Part shown: positions 42,368-50,026 of the stretch, piece after piece | Numbering within the stretch: the first letter of the stretch is position 1 | How the letters are laid out: every line of letters starts with the position of its first letter | Assembly: GCA_009920765.1 (NCBI GenBank) | Contig: RFZJ01000020.1 | Span: 1 to 52,178 of the forward strand | Length of the DNA stretch: 52,178 bases | Reading direction: 5' to 3' | From: Planctomycetota bacterium | GTDB taxonomy: Bacteria > Planctomycetota > Planctomycetia > Gemmatales > Gemmataceae | Made by a program: the position numbers and the translations under genes | Notes under the pieces: generated by a model | Databases searched by the model: none | Seen by the model: the letters and a program-made list of their open reading frames with translations, nothing else | Told to the model about the DNA's origin: nothing

Positions 42368-43567
42368 ATGAATATTTTTCTACCAGGGACCTTCGACACC
42401 AAAGGCATCGAGTTTGCCTTTCTCAAATCTCTACTTGAAAAGCAGGGTATTCACTGCATTTGTGCAGATGCTGGGGTTTTAAACCCGCCAACCCTTGCCC
42501 CAGATATCTCCCGTGAGGATGTTTTTTTAGCTGCTGGAACCACCCTCAAAAATGTTTTACTTGAAAAGGACAGGGGTAAGGCGGTTGAAGCCGCCGCCAA
42601 AGGTCTGGCTAAGATCGCCCTTGATCTTTTCAAAAAAGGTGAAATCCAAGGAGTACTTGGAATGGGTGGCTCTGCGGGAACAACCTTGGGTACTGCTGCA
42701 ATGCGCGCCCTTCCCTTCGGCATTCCCAAAATCATGGTAAGCACATTGGCAAGCGGCCAGGTACGCCCTTTTGTCGGGGTCAAAGATATCACCATGATAC
42801 ATTCCGTGGTTGATATCAGCGGGCTAAACCGCATAAGCACAAAAGTTCTTGAAAATGCAGCCTATGCAATGGCAGGCATGCTTAACAGTCCCGCCACCAA
42901 CACCACCTTGGAAAAAACCCTGCTTGCAGCAACCATGTTTGGCGTGACCACCCCATGTGTTGAAACGGGCCGAAATATCCTTGAACAATCGGGCAGCGAA
43001 GTCTTGGTTTTTCATGCCACCGGAACAGGTGGCTTAACCATGGAATCATTCATTCGAGATGGCATGATCAAAGGTGTATTGGATATCACCACCACGGAGC
43101 TTGCAGATGAATTGGTGGGCGGGATATTGAGCGCAGGGAGTGATAGACTAACCGCAGCAGCAATCATGGGCATTCCCCAGATAATTTCGGTCGGGGCATT
43201 AGATATGGTGAACTTCGGCACCTTGGATACGGTACCCGAAAAATTCCGCAAGCGCAGGTTTCACTCCCACAATTCAAATGTCACACTTATGCGCACCACA
43301 CCCGAGGAAAATGATTTACTTGGTAAAGAAATCGCTTTGAAGGCAAGTGCTGCAAAAGGGCCCACTGCGATTATTTTCCCGTTGGGTGGAATCTCGGCAT
43401 TGGATGCCCCAGGCCAACCGTTCTGGTGGCCCGAAGCCAATCAAGCATTGAGGAAAGGCCTGCAATCATGCTTGAGCCCGAATGTGGAATATATCGAGAT
43501 GAATTTACACATCAACGATCCCGCGTTTGGCGAAGCTTGCGCCCAAAAGCTGAAAAGTTATTTGTAA
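42368..43567 (+). CDS. Tm-1-like ATP-binding protein (UPF0261)
   Basis: 399 residues from ATG at 42368, with AAGG seven bases upstream (ATG at 42362 is too close). The N-terminal domain begins NIFLPGTFDTKGIEFAFLKS, typical of UPF0261/Tm-1, and continues with GVLGMGGSAGTTLGTAAMRA, a Gly-rich loop for ATP binding, and KIMVSTLASGQVRPFVGVKD. The C-terminal domain has VLVFHATGTGGLTMESFIRD and GVLDITTTELADELVGG, the standard order. Plant Tm-1 inhibits tobamovirus replication; bacterial homologues are of unknown function. Full length. It is convergent with the small anchored protein gene. Confidence 0.9.
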   Translation: MNIFLPGTFDTKGIEFAFLKSLLEKQGIHCICADAGVLNPPTLAPDISREDVFLAAGTTLKNVLLEKDRGKAVEAAAKGLAKIALDLFKKGEIQGVLGMGGSAGTTLGTAAMRALPFGIPKIMVSTLASGQVRPFVGVKDITMIHSVVDISGLNRISTKVLENAAYAMAGMLNSPATNTTLEKTLLAATMFGVTTPCVETGRNILEQSGSEVLVFHATGTGGLTMESFIRDGMIKGVLDITTTELADELVGGILSAGSDRLTAAAIMGIPQIISVGALDMVNFGTLDTVPEKFRKRRFHSHNSNVTLMRTTPEENDLLGKEIALKASAAKGPTAIIFPLGGISALDAPGQPFWWPEANQALRKGLQSCLSPNVEYIEMNLHINDPAFGEACAQKLKSYL

Positions 43568-43593
43568 GGATTAATGCAAAAACTGGGACGCGT

Positions 43594-43830
43594 TTATTCA
43601 GGAGACTTGGTATTCTTCTTTTCGTTTTCTTCGATGGTCTTTATTTTCTCTTGAACAAACTCCGTACCCTTGCCAATGTCAGCGGTGATTTTTTTGGTAT
43701 TAAAATCTATGTTCAGGTTGCGATTTCCATCAGTGGAAATATTGGCTTTAACCATGTACCAACCCTGGAAATACCCGACAGTTGCAAATGTAATTACACA
43801 AAAAGCTGCAAGTGCTAAAAGATTACGCAT
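43594..43830 (-). CDS. Small single-pass membrane protein
   Basis: 78 residues. One N-terminal hydrophobic segment (MRNLLALAAFCVITFATVGY) precedes a short polar domain (STDGNRNLNIDFNTKKITAD) and a charged Glu/Lys-rich C-terminal helix (FVQEKIKTIEENEKKN). GAGG about ten bases before the ATG supports translation. The FNTKKI region resembles other small planctomycete anchored proteins I have seen, but I cannot confirm this. Function unknown. Confidence 0.6.
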   Translation of the reverse strand: MRNLLALAAFCVITFATVGYFQGWYMVKANISTDGNRNLNIDFNTKKITADIGKGTEFVQEKIKTIEENEKKNTKSPE

Positions 43831-44065
43831 GATTTATCGCCTCTAAAAAGTCAAAGTCAACAAATTAAAACCAAGCACCAACACTAACTTATTACCGATT
43901 TTTACCAAAGGCACACCCCGCATACCAGACCACTTTTCAAATCAAAAGCAAACACCCCAGTTTCACTCAATGCACTATTTTTACCCCTTGCAAACTTAAC
44001 TGTATTGACCTTGCCCGAACAGGTTTCGTAAAACCAAACAGTGCTGATTATAAAGCACTACAGAT

Positions 44066-45715
44066 ATGAAACTTGCTCAAGATTACTGGGAACGCATGGC
44101 TAAGGATATAAACGACGATCAAGCTAGAATCAAATTGATCGCCTACGCTCTGATCATCGGTTCAGGATTATTGCACCTGGTCTACCTGCTTTTCTTCTGC
44201 CCATTAAATCTTGCCCCTGATGAAGCCCATTATTGGGATTGGTCACGCCATCTGGATTGGAGTTACTACAGCAAAGGCCCAATGGTTTCGTGGCTTATCC
44301 GCATGGGTCGTGAAGTTTTTGGCCCCCTTAGTATTGCTCTTTGTGGATCCGAAATGCCCGCAGTAAGGTTTCCCGCAGTGATATGTGGCACCCTGCTTAT
44401 CTGGGGTATTTTTGTACTAACCTTGAAAGCAACTTCGAATGCACGAGCGGCCCTTGGCGCAGTGATCATTGCAATTTCCCTGCCACCGATTGCTGCCGCC
44501 TCATCGTTGATTACAATCGATGCCCCTTACACGTGTGCCTGGATATGGTCTCTGGTGTTTGGTTACATGGCATTATTTGAGGATAAAAGCTGGGCTTGGT
44601 TTGCTGCGGGTGCAACTGTTGGATTTGGTATCCTTGCTAAATACACAATGATTTTATGGATAGGATCACTGGCGTTCTTTTTTCTTTTCACGCCACAATA
44701 TCGCATTTATTTCTTTAAACCGGGACCATGGATACTCGGATGCACTGCAGCTTTTTTCTCTCTTCCCATCCTCATTTGGAATATCCAAAACAACTGGGTT
44801 TCTTTTCACCATGTCAGTGCATTGGCGGGCATGCATCAGGGGCCAAGAATTCAGTGGATGGGCCCCCTGACTTATCTCGGGCAGCAATTTGGCCTGCTTT
44901 TAGGTTATTGGTTTATTCTTTGGGCTTGGGCCATGTGGCATTTCAGGCCTTGGCTCCAAGAAAATGCAGTTAAGCAATATCTATGGTGGATGTCCGCAAT
45001 CACCTTTCTGGTATTTTTTGGATTCAGTCCAAAAACGGGGGGTGGAGAAATGAACTGGCCTGTTACAGCTTATCTTTCAGGACTGGTACTCATTGTTTTT
45101 CAGATGCAGGAAATCCTGGAAGGACAAAATCGCTTTCTGGTAAACTGCTGCAAATTTTTTGTCCCCACATTCATGGCTCTTGGTCTTGCGATCTCTATTT
45201 TCATGCACCAAAGCGAATGGATCAGACCGCTCTTTTTACTGGTCGCTGAAAATCCCTCCAAGGCGAACCCTTTCCCTCTTCGAAAATTTGATCCGACTTG
45301 CAGACTGCGCGGTTGGATTTCTGTCGCCAAGGAAATCGATAAATTACGCGCCGACATCACATCCTCCACAGGTAGAGAACCCGTTCTTGCCGGAGGCAGT
45401 TGGAATGTCCCGGGCGAAGTTGGATTTTATTGTACCGGACACCCACAGGCTTACTCCATCGGTTTGGTCAATGGTGATAGACACAGCCAGTATGATCTTT
45501 GGCATAATCCAATCGACCATCCTGGAGATTTCCTGGGAAAAGATTTTCTAGTCATAGGGATTGTTTCACCAAAGGCGAGAAAAGCTTTTGAAAGTGTCGA
45601 GGAATTGCCTTCGTTTTGGTATTACGAGAATGGCCAGCCGATCAGCGTATGGCAATTTCAATTTTGCAAAGGCTTTAAAGGGTTCAAGATTGAAGGAAGT
45701 CCGGGGCATTTCTAA
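44066..45715 (+). CDS. GT39/ArnT-type membrane glycosyltransferase
   Basis: 549 residues, about 10-12 membrane segments. The first periplasmic loop contains NLAPDEAHYWDWSRHLDWSY, the D-E motif of GT-C family 39/83 (protein mannosyltransferase and ArnT). KGPMVSWLIRMGREVFG follows, as in related enzymes. The C-terminal soluble part (about 400-549) has KEIDKLRADITSSTGREPVL and GHPQAYSIGLVNGDRHSQYD. It should move a sugar from polyprenyl phosphate to a lipid or protein outside the membrane. It is transcribed alone; a possible donor-making GT2 lies 16 kb away. Confidence 0.88.
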   Translation: MKLAQDYWERMAKDINDDQARIKLIAYALIIGSGLLHLVYLLFFCPLNLAPDEAHYWDWSRHLDWSYYSKGPMVSWLIRMGREVFGPLSIALCGSEMPAVRFPAVICGTLLIWGIFVLTLKATSNARAALGAVIIAISLPPIAAASSLITIDAPYTCAWIWSLVFGYMALFEDKSWAWFAAGATVGFGILAKYTMILWIGSLAFFFLFTPQYRIYFFKPGPWILGCTAAFFSLPILIWNIQNNWVSFHHVSALAGMHQGPRIQWMGPLTYLGQQFGLLLGYWFILWAWAMWHFRPWLQENAVKQYLWWMSAITFLVFFGFSPKTGGGEMNWPVTAYLSGLVLIVFQMQEILEGQNRFLVNCCKFFVPTFMALGLAISIFMHQSEWIRPLFLLVAENPSKANPFPLRKFDPTCRLRGWISVAKEIDKLRADITSSTGREPVLAGGSWNVPGEVGFYCTGHPQAYSIGLVNGDRHSQYDLWHNPIDHPGDFLGKDFLVIGIVSPKARKAFESVEELPSFWYYENGQPISVWQFQFCKGFKGFKIEGSPGHF

Positions 45716-45816
45716 AAACGCCTGATAAGACTTACCAACCTGCACACATTATCTTCAACTTATTTGATGAATAGGCTTAAGATTGGGTTGTAAAAAACCG
45801 AATAAAGAGGTATACG

Positions 45817-45839
45817 CACCTCGCGATTACTACGAGGTG
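45817..45839 (+). other. Short inverted repeat before the zinc-ribbon gene
   Basis: CACCTCG at 45817-45823 and CGAGGTG at 45833-45839 form a 7-bp perfect repeat with a 9-base spacer, 25 bases before the start of the small zinc-ribbon gene. It has no T-run, so it is not a clear terminator for the upstream gene; it may be a leader hairpin or operator. Confidence 0.35.
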
Positions 45840-45863
45840 TTCATTAATTCCCAAGGTGTTTAG

Positions 45864-46073
45864 ATGGGTATTTCGAAAAGCCGTATTGTTTGTTCTCATT
45901 GCGGGAAGAGCTGGGATGTTCCCAAATCCAACACCGTATTTGAAAAGCAAAGGCAGGAATCATGCCCCTGCCCCCAATGTGGGTCTTATACCCTTTCGTA
46001 TCAAGAAAAGATGATCAAAAGAATACTGCTTGAAAAAGGTGTTGGGGAAAAACCTTTAGCCAGTGCTTCCTAA
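45864..46073 (+). CDS. Small zinc-ribbon protein
   Basis: 69 residues with two CxxC pairs: VCSHCGKSWDV and CPCPQCGSYTL, separated by about 23 residues, the form of a single zinc ribbon. A C-terminal charged helix (SYQEKMIKRILLEKG) follows. AAGGTG five bases before ATG supports the start. Function unknown; small zinc ribbons often bind nucleic acid or are partner subunits. A strong hairpin follows the gene. Confidence 0.7.
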   Translation: MGISKSRIVCSHCGKSWDVPKSNTVFEKQRQESCPCPQCGSYTLSYQEKMIKRILLEKGVGEKPLASAS

Positions 46074-46102
46074 AAACAAAAATGTGGATTGTTAAAACCA
46101 AA

Positions 46103-46139
46103 GACCCCAGAAGAGATACCTTCTGGGGTCTTAATTTTT
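46103..46139 (+). terminator. Hairpin terminator after zinc-ribbon gene
   Basis: GACCCCAGAAG at 46103-46113 and CTTCTGGGGTC at 46120-46130 form a perfect 11-bp stem with a 6-base loop, followed by TTAATTTTT on the plus strand and by TTTGGTTTT on the minus strand. It can serve both the zinc-ribbon gene and a minus-strand transcript from the right. Confidence 0.82.
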
Positions 46140-46171
46140 AAGCTGCTTAGACGGGCAGCCCGTCAGCCGCC

Positions 46172-46204
46172 TTAAAGCAGACTTACCTGGATCTTTTTAC
46201 ACAT
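46172..46204 (-). other. Candidate ten-codon small ORF
   Basis: ATG at 46204 opens MCKKIQVSLL and stops at TAA (46174-46172). Its support is the strong ribosome-binding sequence GGGAGGTG six bases before the ATG. The stop codon adjoins the base of the palindromic element downstream. Such a short frame could be a leader peptide or part of a small RNA; it may also be chance. Confidence 0.3.
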
Positions 46205-46344
46205 TACGAACACCTCCCTTTCAATAGAACTTTCCCTTATCCGGGCTAAACCCAGTTGCCCTGACTCGGGACTTCTGTAAATCGCACCACGCTAGCACGA
46301 TCCATTTCCGCCAATGAACTTGGTTCATCAACGGAGATACTTTA

Positions 46345-46374
46345 TTAATAACACCCAAGATTGGGTTTTGACAA
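46345..46374 (-). promoter_or_regulatory. Candidate minus-strand promoter with palindrome in the spacer
   Basis: On the minus strand TTGTCA (46374-46369) and TATTAA (46350-46345) are 18 bases apart, a plausible -35/-10 pair. The perfect repeat ACCCAA-GA-TTGGGT (46353-46366) fills the spacer, as an operator would. It would start a transcript running through the small ORF to the hairpin at 46103-46130. Confidence 0.35.
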
Positions 46375-46494
46375 GTTATGTTGGAATAATTTCGGAAAAT
46401 GTTTTTATCCAACAAAAACTGATCTAGCAAAGTTTTGCCCTCAGAGAACACAATAAGCCGGGGATCAATCTTTCGTAGCCATGAGGTGACAGGC

Positions 46495-47301
46495 ATGTGG
46501 CAGTCTATTGCGTTAATAGCTTTTATGACAACCGGACAGCAGGCAGTTGCGCCGCTTGAGTTTTTAAATATTCGTGCACCCATGGGAATCTATGGTGCCA
46601 ACAGGCCTGATGCCAAGAAATACCATACCGGCGACAACTTCATCCTAGCGTTTGATATCAACGGGCTGAAGATTGACGCAATAGGTCAGGCGTTTTACAG
46701 CCTTGCGGGTGAACTCTTCAACAAAGATGGTAAAAGCATAATAAAAACTGCGCCCAAGGAGACTCCAGCTTTTAATCCTTTGGGGGGTTCCCGATTACCT
46801 GCATATGCGGCCGTACCCATAAGCTTGGAAATGCCTGCGGGTACATACACATACAAATTAATCCTGACAGACCTGACCGATAAAAGAACTGCGATGCTAA
46901 CCCAATCTTTCGAGGTTTTACCTAAATCCCTCGGATTTGTTTTATGGCACCTAACCTATGAAAATAATTTCCCCGCCCCTCCGGTAGGCGTGCCAGGCCA
47001 GGAATTTATTCTCCGGTTTTGTGTAACCGGTTTTGAAGCTGATGCCCAAACCAGAAAGCCAAATCTCTCCTTTACCGTGCGTATCCTTGATGAGGCGGGA
47101 GTTCCAACCTTATCAAAACCATTTACAGGAGAAGTCAAAGATGCCCCTGAAGAATTCAAGGACATTTTCCCCATTTCTGTACCCATTCGACCCAACAGGC
47201 CAGGCAGGTTTACGATCCAAGTTTCTGTTACTGACAACCTGACCAGAACCAAAACCACCATCAAGCAGGAAACACCTTTTCTCGTTCTCGAACCTAAATA
47301 G
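46495..47301 (+). CDS. Exported protein of unknown function
   Basis: 268 residues from ATG at 46495, supported by GAGGTG six bases upstream and by a signal peptide right after it (MWQSIALIAFMTTGQQAVAP). A TTG 20 codons upstream is in frame but less likely. The mature part looks like two similar beta-rich domains of about 120 residues: FILAFDINGLKIDAIGQAFY and FILRFCVTGFEADAQTRKPN begin the two halves, each followed by an extended strand set ending in QSFEVLPK and TPFLVLEPK. This suggests an internal duplication of an immunoglobulin-like fold. Family not recognised; its neighbour downstream is a TPR-YggX fusion 97 bases away. Confidence 0.7.
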   Translation: MWQSIALIAFMTTGQQAVAPLEFLNIRAPMGIYGANRPDAKKYHTGDNFILAFDINGLKIDAIGQAFYSLAGELFNKDGKSIIKTAPKETPAFNPLGGSRLPAYAAVPISLEMPAGTYTYKLILTDLTDKRTAMLTQSFEVLPKSLGFVLWHLTYENNFPAPPVGVPGQEFILRFCVTGFEADAQTRKPNLSFTVRILDEAGVPTLSKPFTGEVKDAPEEFKDIFPISVPIRPNRPGRFTIQVSVTDNLTRTKTTIKQETPFLVLEPK

Positions 47302-47397
47302 TTATTCTCTTTGCCAATAGTTCTTTACAATGATAAGGGAGGGCCTTTCGCCTTCCCTTATTGTTTGTACTTTGAATATCCATTGGAGTTTTTCATA

Positions 47398-48027
47398 ATG
47401 TCAGATTTAGAAAACCGTATCGCACAATTTCAAAAGATGGCCAACGATGACCCGGATAATGAATTGGGCCATTATCGTTTGGGCCAGCTCTACATGGAAA
47501 ACAAACAATTCGAGGAAGCAGTTGCTTCCTTCAACCGAACCTTGGTCCTCAGCCCACAATTCTCCAAGGTTTTCCAACTTCTGGGTAGCTCTCTTCTCTC
47601 CCTGGATAAAAAATCCGAGGCAGTGACCACCCTGCAAAAAGGGTTCCAGATTGCTGATGAACGTGGCGACAACATGCCCCGGGACGAAATGGCTCGCATG
47701 CTCAAAGAATTGGGGGAACCTGTTCCTGAATCAAAAAAACCAGTTGCTCCAATTAACACGGGCCCGGCCGATGCCATGGGCAACATGCACTGCACCCGAC
47801 CTGGTTGCATGGTGGGTTCAAGGGCCAGAAAACTTCCCGCTCCACCATTAAACGATGAACTTGGCAAACGAATCTTTGAAGCCATCTGCGCAGATTGCTG
47901 GAACGATTGGGTTCGAAATTACAGCATCAAGGTTATCAATGAGCTCAGGCTTGATCTAAGTTCTGAACGCGGACAATCCGAATACGACAAATACATGCAT
48001 GAATTTCTCGGCCTAACCCAAGAATAA
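47398..48027 (+). CDS. TPR protein fused to a YggX-type Fe(II)-trafficking domain
   Basis: 209 residues from ATG at 47398 (GGAG 11 bases upstream). The N-terminal half is two to three TPR units (NELGHYRLGQLYMENKQFEE, then AVASFNRTLVLSPQFSKVFQ). The C-terminal part (about 120-209) matches YggX: HCTRPGCMVGSRARKLPAPP, LNDELGKRIFEAICADCWND and YSIKVINELRLDLSSERGQS, with FLGL near the end. YggX proteins protect Fe-S clusters and are linked to iron traffic. This one has an extra Cys pair (CADCW) not found in the short form. Its stop lies 2 bases before the PSP1 gene, so the two are coupled. Confidence 0.85.
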   Translation: MSDLENRIAQFQKMANDDPDNELGHYRLGQLYMENKQFEEAVASFNRTLVLSPQFSKVFQLLGSSLLSLDKKSEAVTTLQKGFQIADERGDNMPRDEMARMLKELGEPVPESKKPVAPINTGPADAMGNMHCTRPGCMVGSRARKLPAPPLNDELGKRIFEAICADCWNDWVRNYSIKVINELRLDLSSERGQSEYDKYMHEFLGLTQE

Positions 48028-48029
48028 TC

Positions 48030-48647
48030 ATGGATAACCTTGGTTTAGAATATCTGATACGCTACGGTAAAGCCGGGGAATTCGGGAGGTTTCGCGCCCA
48101 GAAACCTCTGCAACTTTTCAAGGGCGACCTCGTGATCATCGAAACTCACAGGGGCCAGGAAACAGGTGAGATTCTTTCCCCCTCGACACCCATGATTGCG
48201 AAGTTCCTGCCCAATACCACCGTGGGTAAACTTTACGGAACACTCACCGCCCAGGATGATTCGCAAATCCAATCGAACCATTCAAAATCTTCACACATCG
48301 TTGAAGCCGCCAAGAATATCTCCCTGGTCCTGGCTTTGCAGGTTTCGATTCTTGATGTCGAATTATTATTCGATGGCAAACATGCAGTTCTTCATCTTGC
48401 AACAAGCCCGAAAACAGATGTTCGAGATTTAGTTTCAAAGTTATCCCAAGATTTTGACCTGCATATCTATGTGGAAAACATTTCCCAACAAGAGGAAAAT
48501 GCAGGATCCTGCGGTTCGGGCAATTGCGGCTCGAAAGAAGGCGGCTGCGGATCCTGCAGCAGTGGTGGGTGTGGATCTTGCGCTACTGGCAAACAAAAAA
48601 AGCCTGCGTTGGAAGCCAATGCCTCACAACGCAAGCCTTTAATTTAG
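48030..48647 (+). CDS. PSP1-domain protein with Cys-rich tail
   Basis: 205 residues. The PSP1 C-terminal-type domain occupies about residues 8-155, with GEFGRFRAQKPLQLFKGDLV, VIIETHRGQETGEILSPS, LDVELLFDGKHAVLHLATSP and DVRDLVSKLSQDFDLHIYV, as in YaaT. The tail adds six cysteines in CGSGNCG, GGCGSC and GGCGSC repeats, an obvious metal- or Fe-S-binding candidate not needed for the PSP1 fold. YaaT acts with RicA/RicF in Bacillus and that complex binds Fe-S clusters. It starts 2 bases after the TPR-YggX gene. It ends 15 bases from metK. Confidence 0.85.
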   Translation: MDNLGLEYLIRYGKAGEFGRFRAQKPLQLFKGDLVIIETHRGQETGEILSPSTPMIAKFLPNTTVGKLYGTLTAQDDSQIQSNHSKSSHIVEAAKNISLVLALQVSILDVELLFDGKHAVLHLATSPKTDVRDLVSKLSQDFDLHIYVENISQQEENAGSCGSGNCGSKEGGCGSCSSGGCGSCATGKQKKPALEANASQRKPLI

Positions 48648-48662
48648 CCAACTTATTTACGC

Positions 48663-49922
48663 TTACTTCAACCCTGCAGCAGAACGCAATGCTGCAGCCT
48701 TATCGGTTTTTTCCCAGGTGAAGTTTGCATGCTCACGACCAAAGTGGCCATTTCGCGCTGATTCCTTGTATATGGGCCTGCGCAGATTCAGCGTTTCGAT
48801 AATCCCCTTTGGCGTTAACTGGAAGGTCTTGCTGATAAGAGAAGCAATCTTATCATCGGTCAAACCATGCTTGGCCGTACCAAAGGTGCTAACCCAGATA
48901 TTTATCGGATCAGGGTAACCAATCGCATAGGAAAGCTGAACTTCGCACTTCGAAGCAAGGCCTGCTTTGACAACATTCTTGGCAATATACCGGCACATGT
49001 AAGCTGCAGAACGATCAACCTTGGTTGGGTCTTTGCCACTGAATGCACCACCACCATGTCGCCCCATGCCGCCGTAGGTGTCTACAATGATTTTCCTACC
49101 AGTGAGCCCGCAATCTCCGTGAGGGCCACCTTCAAGAAAAATGCCAGTAGGATTGATATGAACCAAAATAACATCGTTGGGATATTTTTTCCCCGACTCA
49201 CCAACTGGTACGAAGTGGAACTTGGATTTACCATCAACCAAATCGGGGCGTTCTGCCCTCAAGGTTGGGATGATCAAAGTATTTAGAATTTCTTCACGGG
49301 CCTTATCAGAGAAAACTTTCTTCTTCTTTTTCACCTCGACAACACTTTCATCATGCTGGGTGGAAAGCACAACGGTATGAATTCGATTTGGGGTGCCATC
49401 GGGCTTGTATTCGATGGTGACCTGGCTCTTGGCATCAGGTCTGACAAACTTCAGCTTGCCACTTTCTCTAAGTTTTGCATGATTTTCGACAAGGCGATGT
49501 GCCAGAAAAATGGGGAGGGGCATCAACGATTTGGTTTCTTCACATGCAAAACCAAACATCATACCCTGATCGCCCGCGCCGCCACCATCCACACCAACCG
49601 AGATATCAGGCGATTGCGAATGCAATTTGCATTCGATCTGGCAGGTATCTGCCGCAAAGCCAATCGTTGGATCAACATAGCCGATTTCTCGAATAATACC
49701 CCTCACAAGCTTATCCACAACCGTCCTGGTAAGTGGTGCTGTGGTGGTTATTTCACCTGCCACACAAACATAATCTGTTGTAACAAGGGTTTCACATGCT
49801 ACCCTACTCTTGGGATCATGCTGCAAGCAGAAGTCCAAAATGGTATCACTGATTTGGTCGGCAACCTTGTCAGGATGCCCCATAGAAACGGATTCACTGG
49901 TAAAGAGATAATTCTGGTTCAC
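48663..49922 (-). CDS. metK: S-adenosylmethionine synthetase
   Basis: 419 residues from GTG at 49922, chosen because GAGG lies six bases before it; the in-frame TTG at 49946 adds eight poor residues. The start reads [20 protein letters not shown], the MetK N-terminal signature but with Met in place of the usual Glu. [20 protein letters not shown] (family: GAGDQG) and [20 protein letters not shown] (family: [19 protein letters not shown]) are intact. The enzyme makes SAM from methionine and ATP in the cytoplasm. [14 protein letters not shown] loop and normal length otherwise. Divergent from the phosphodiesterase gene. Confidence 0.97.
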   Translation of the reverse strand: MNQNYLFTSESVSMGHPDKVADQISDTILDFCLQHDPKSRVACETLVTTDYVCVAGEITTTAPLTRTVVDKLVRGIIREIGYVDPTIGFAADTCQIECKLHSQSPDISVGVDGGGAGDQGMMFGFACEETKSLMPLPIFLAHRLVENHAKLRESGKLKFVRPDAKSQVTIEYKPDGTPNRIHTVVLSTQHDESVVEVKKKKKVFSDKAREEILNTLIIPTLRAERPDLVDGKSKFHFVPVGESGKKYPNDVILVHINPTGIFLEGGPHGDCGLTGRKIIVDTYGGMGRHGGGAFSGKDPTKVDRSAAYMCRYIAKNVVKAGLASKCEVQLSYAIGYPDPINIWVSTFGTAKHGLTDDKIASLISKTFQLTPKGIIETLNLRRPIYKESARNGHFGREHANFTWEKTDKAAALRSAAGLK

Positions 49923-50026
49923 AATCTTCCTCGTTTTGTTAAACAATCCTGTTCCGTCACGGTGTCGAGATTATAAGAAAAGAGTGGGTATAAAACCAAT
50001 ATCAGAGTTACAGAAAAAAGGCTTTT

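Larger units (their letters stand above)
46074..46494. other. Gene-free stretch holding a structured minus-strand locus
   Basis: 421 bases between the zinc-ribbon gene and the next plus-strand gene. It holds a bidirectional terminator-like hairpin (46103-46130), a near-perfect palindrome GACGGGC-A-GCCCGTC (46150-46164) inside a CTGCTT/AAGCAG repeat (46143-46148, 46175-46180), a minus-strand GGGAGGTG before a ten-codon frame, and a putative minus-strand promoter near 46345-46374. A 120-codon minus frame at 46221-46583 crosses this region but its product has no recognisable domain. Confidence 0.5.

Noticed and set aside
46221..46583. 120-codon minus-strand open frame across the structured locus
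   Set aside because: It overlaps the start and signal peptide of the well-supported plus-strand gene at 46495, and its product has no recognisable features. Only its last 35 codons lie in the candidate minus-strand transcript.
48663..49946. SAM riboswitch upstream of metK
   Set aside because: The 5' side of metK is only about 100 bases to the divergent gene and shows no stem pattern of the known SAM riboswitch classes.
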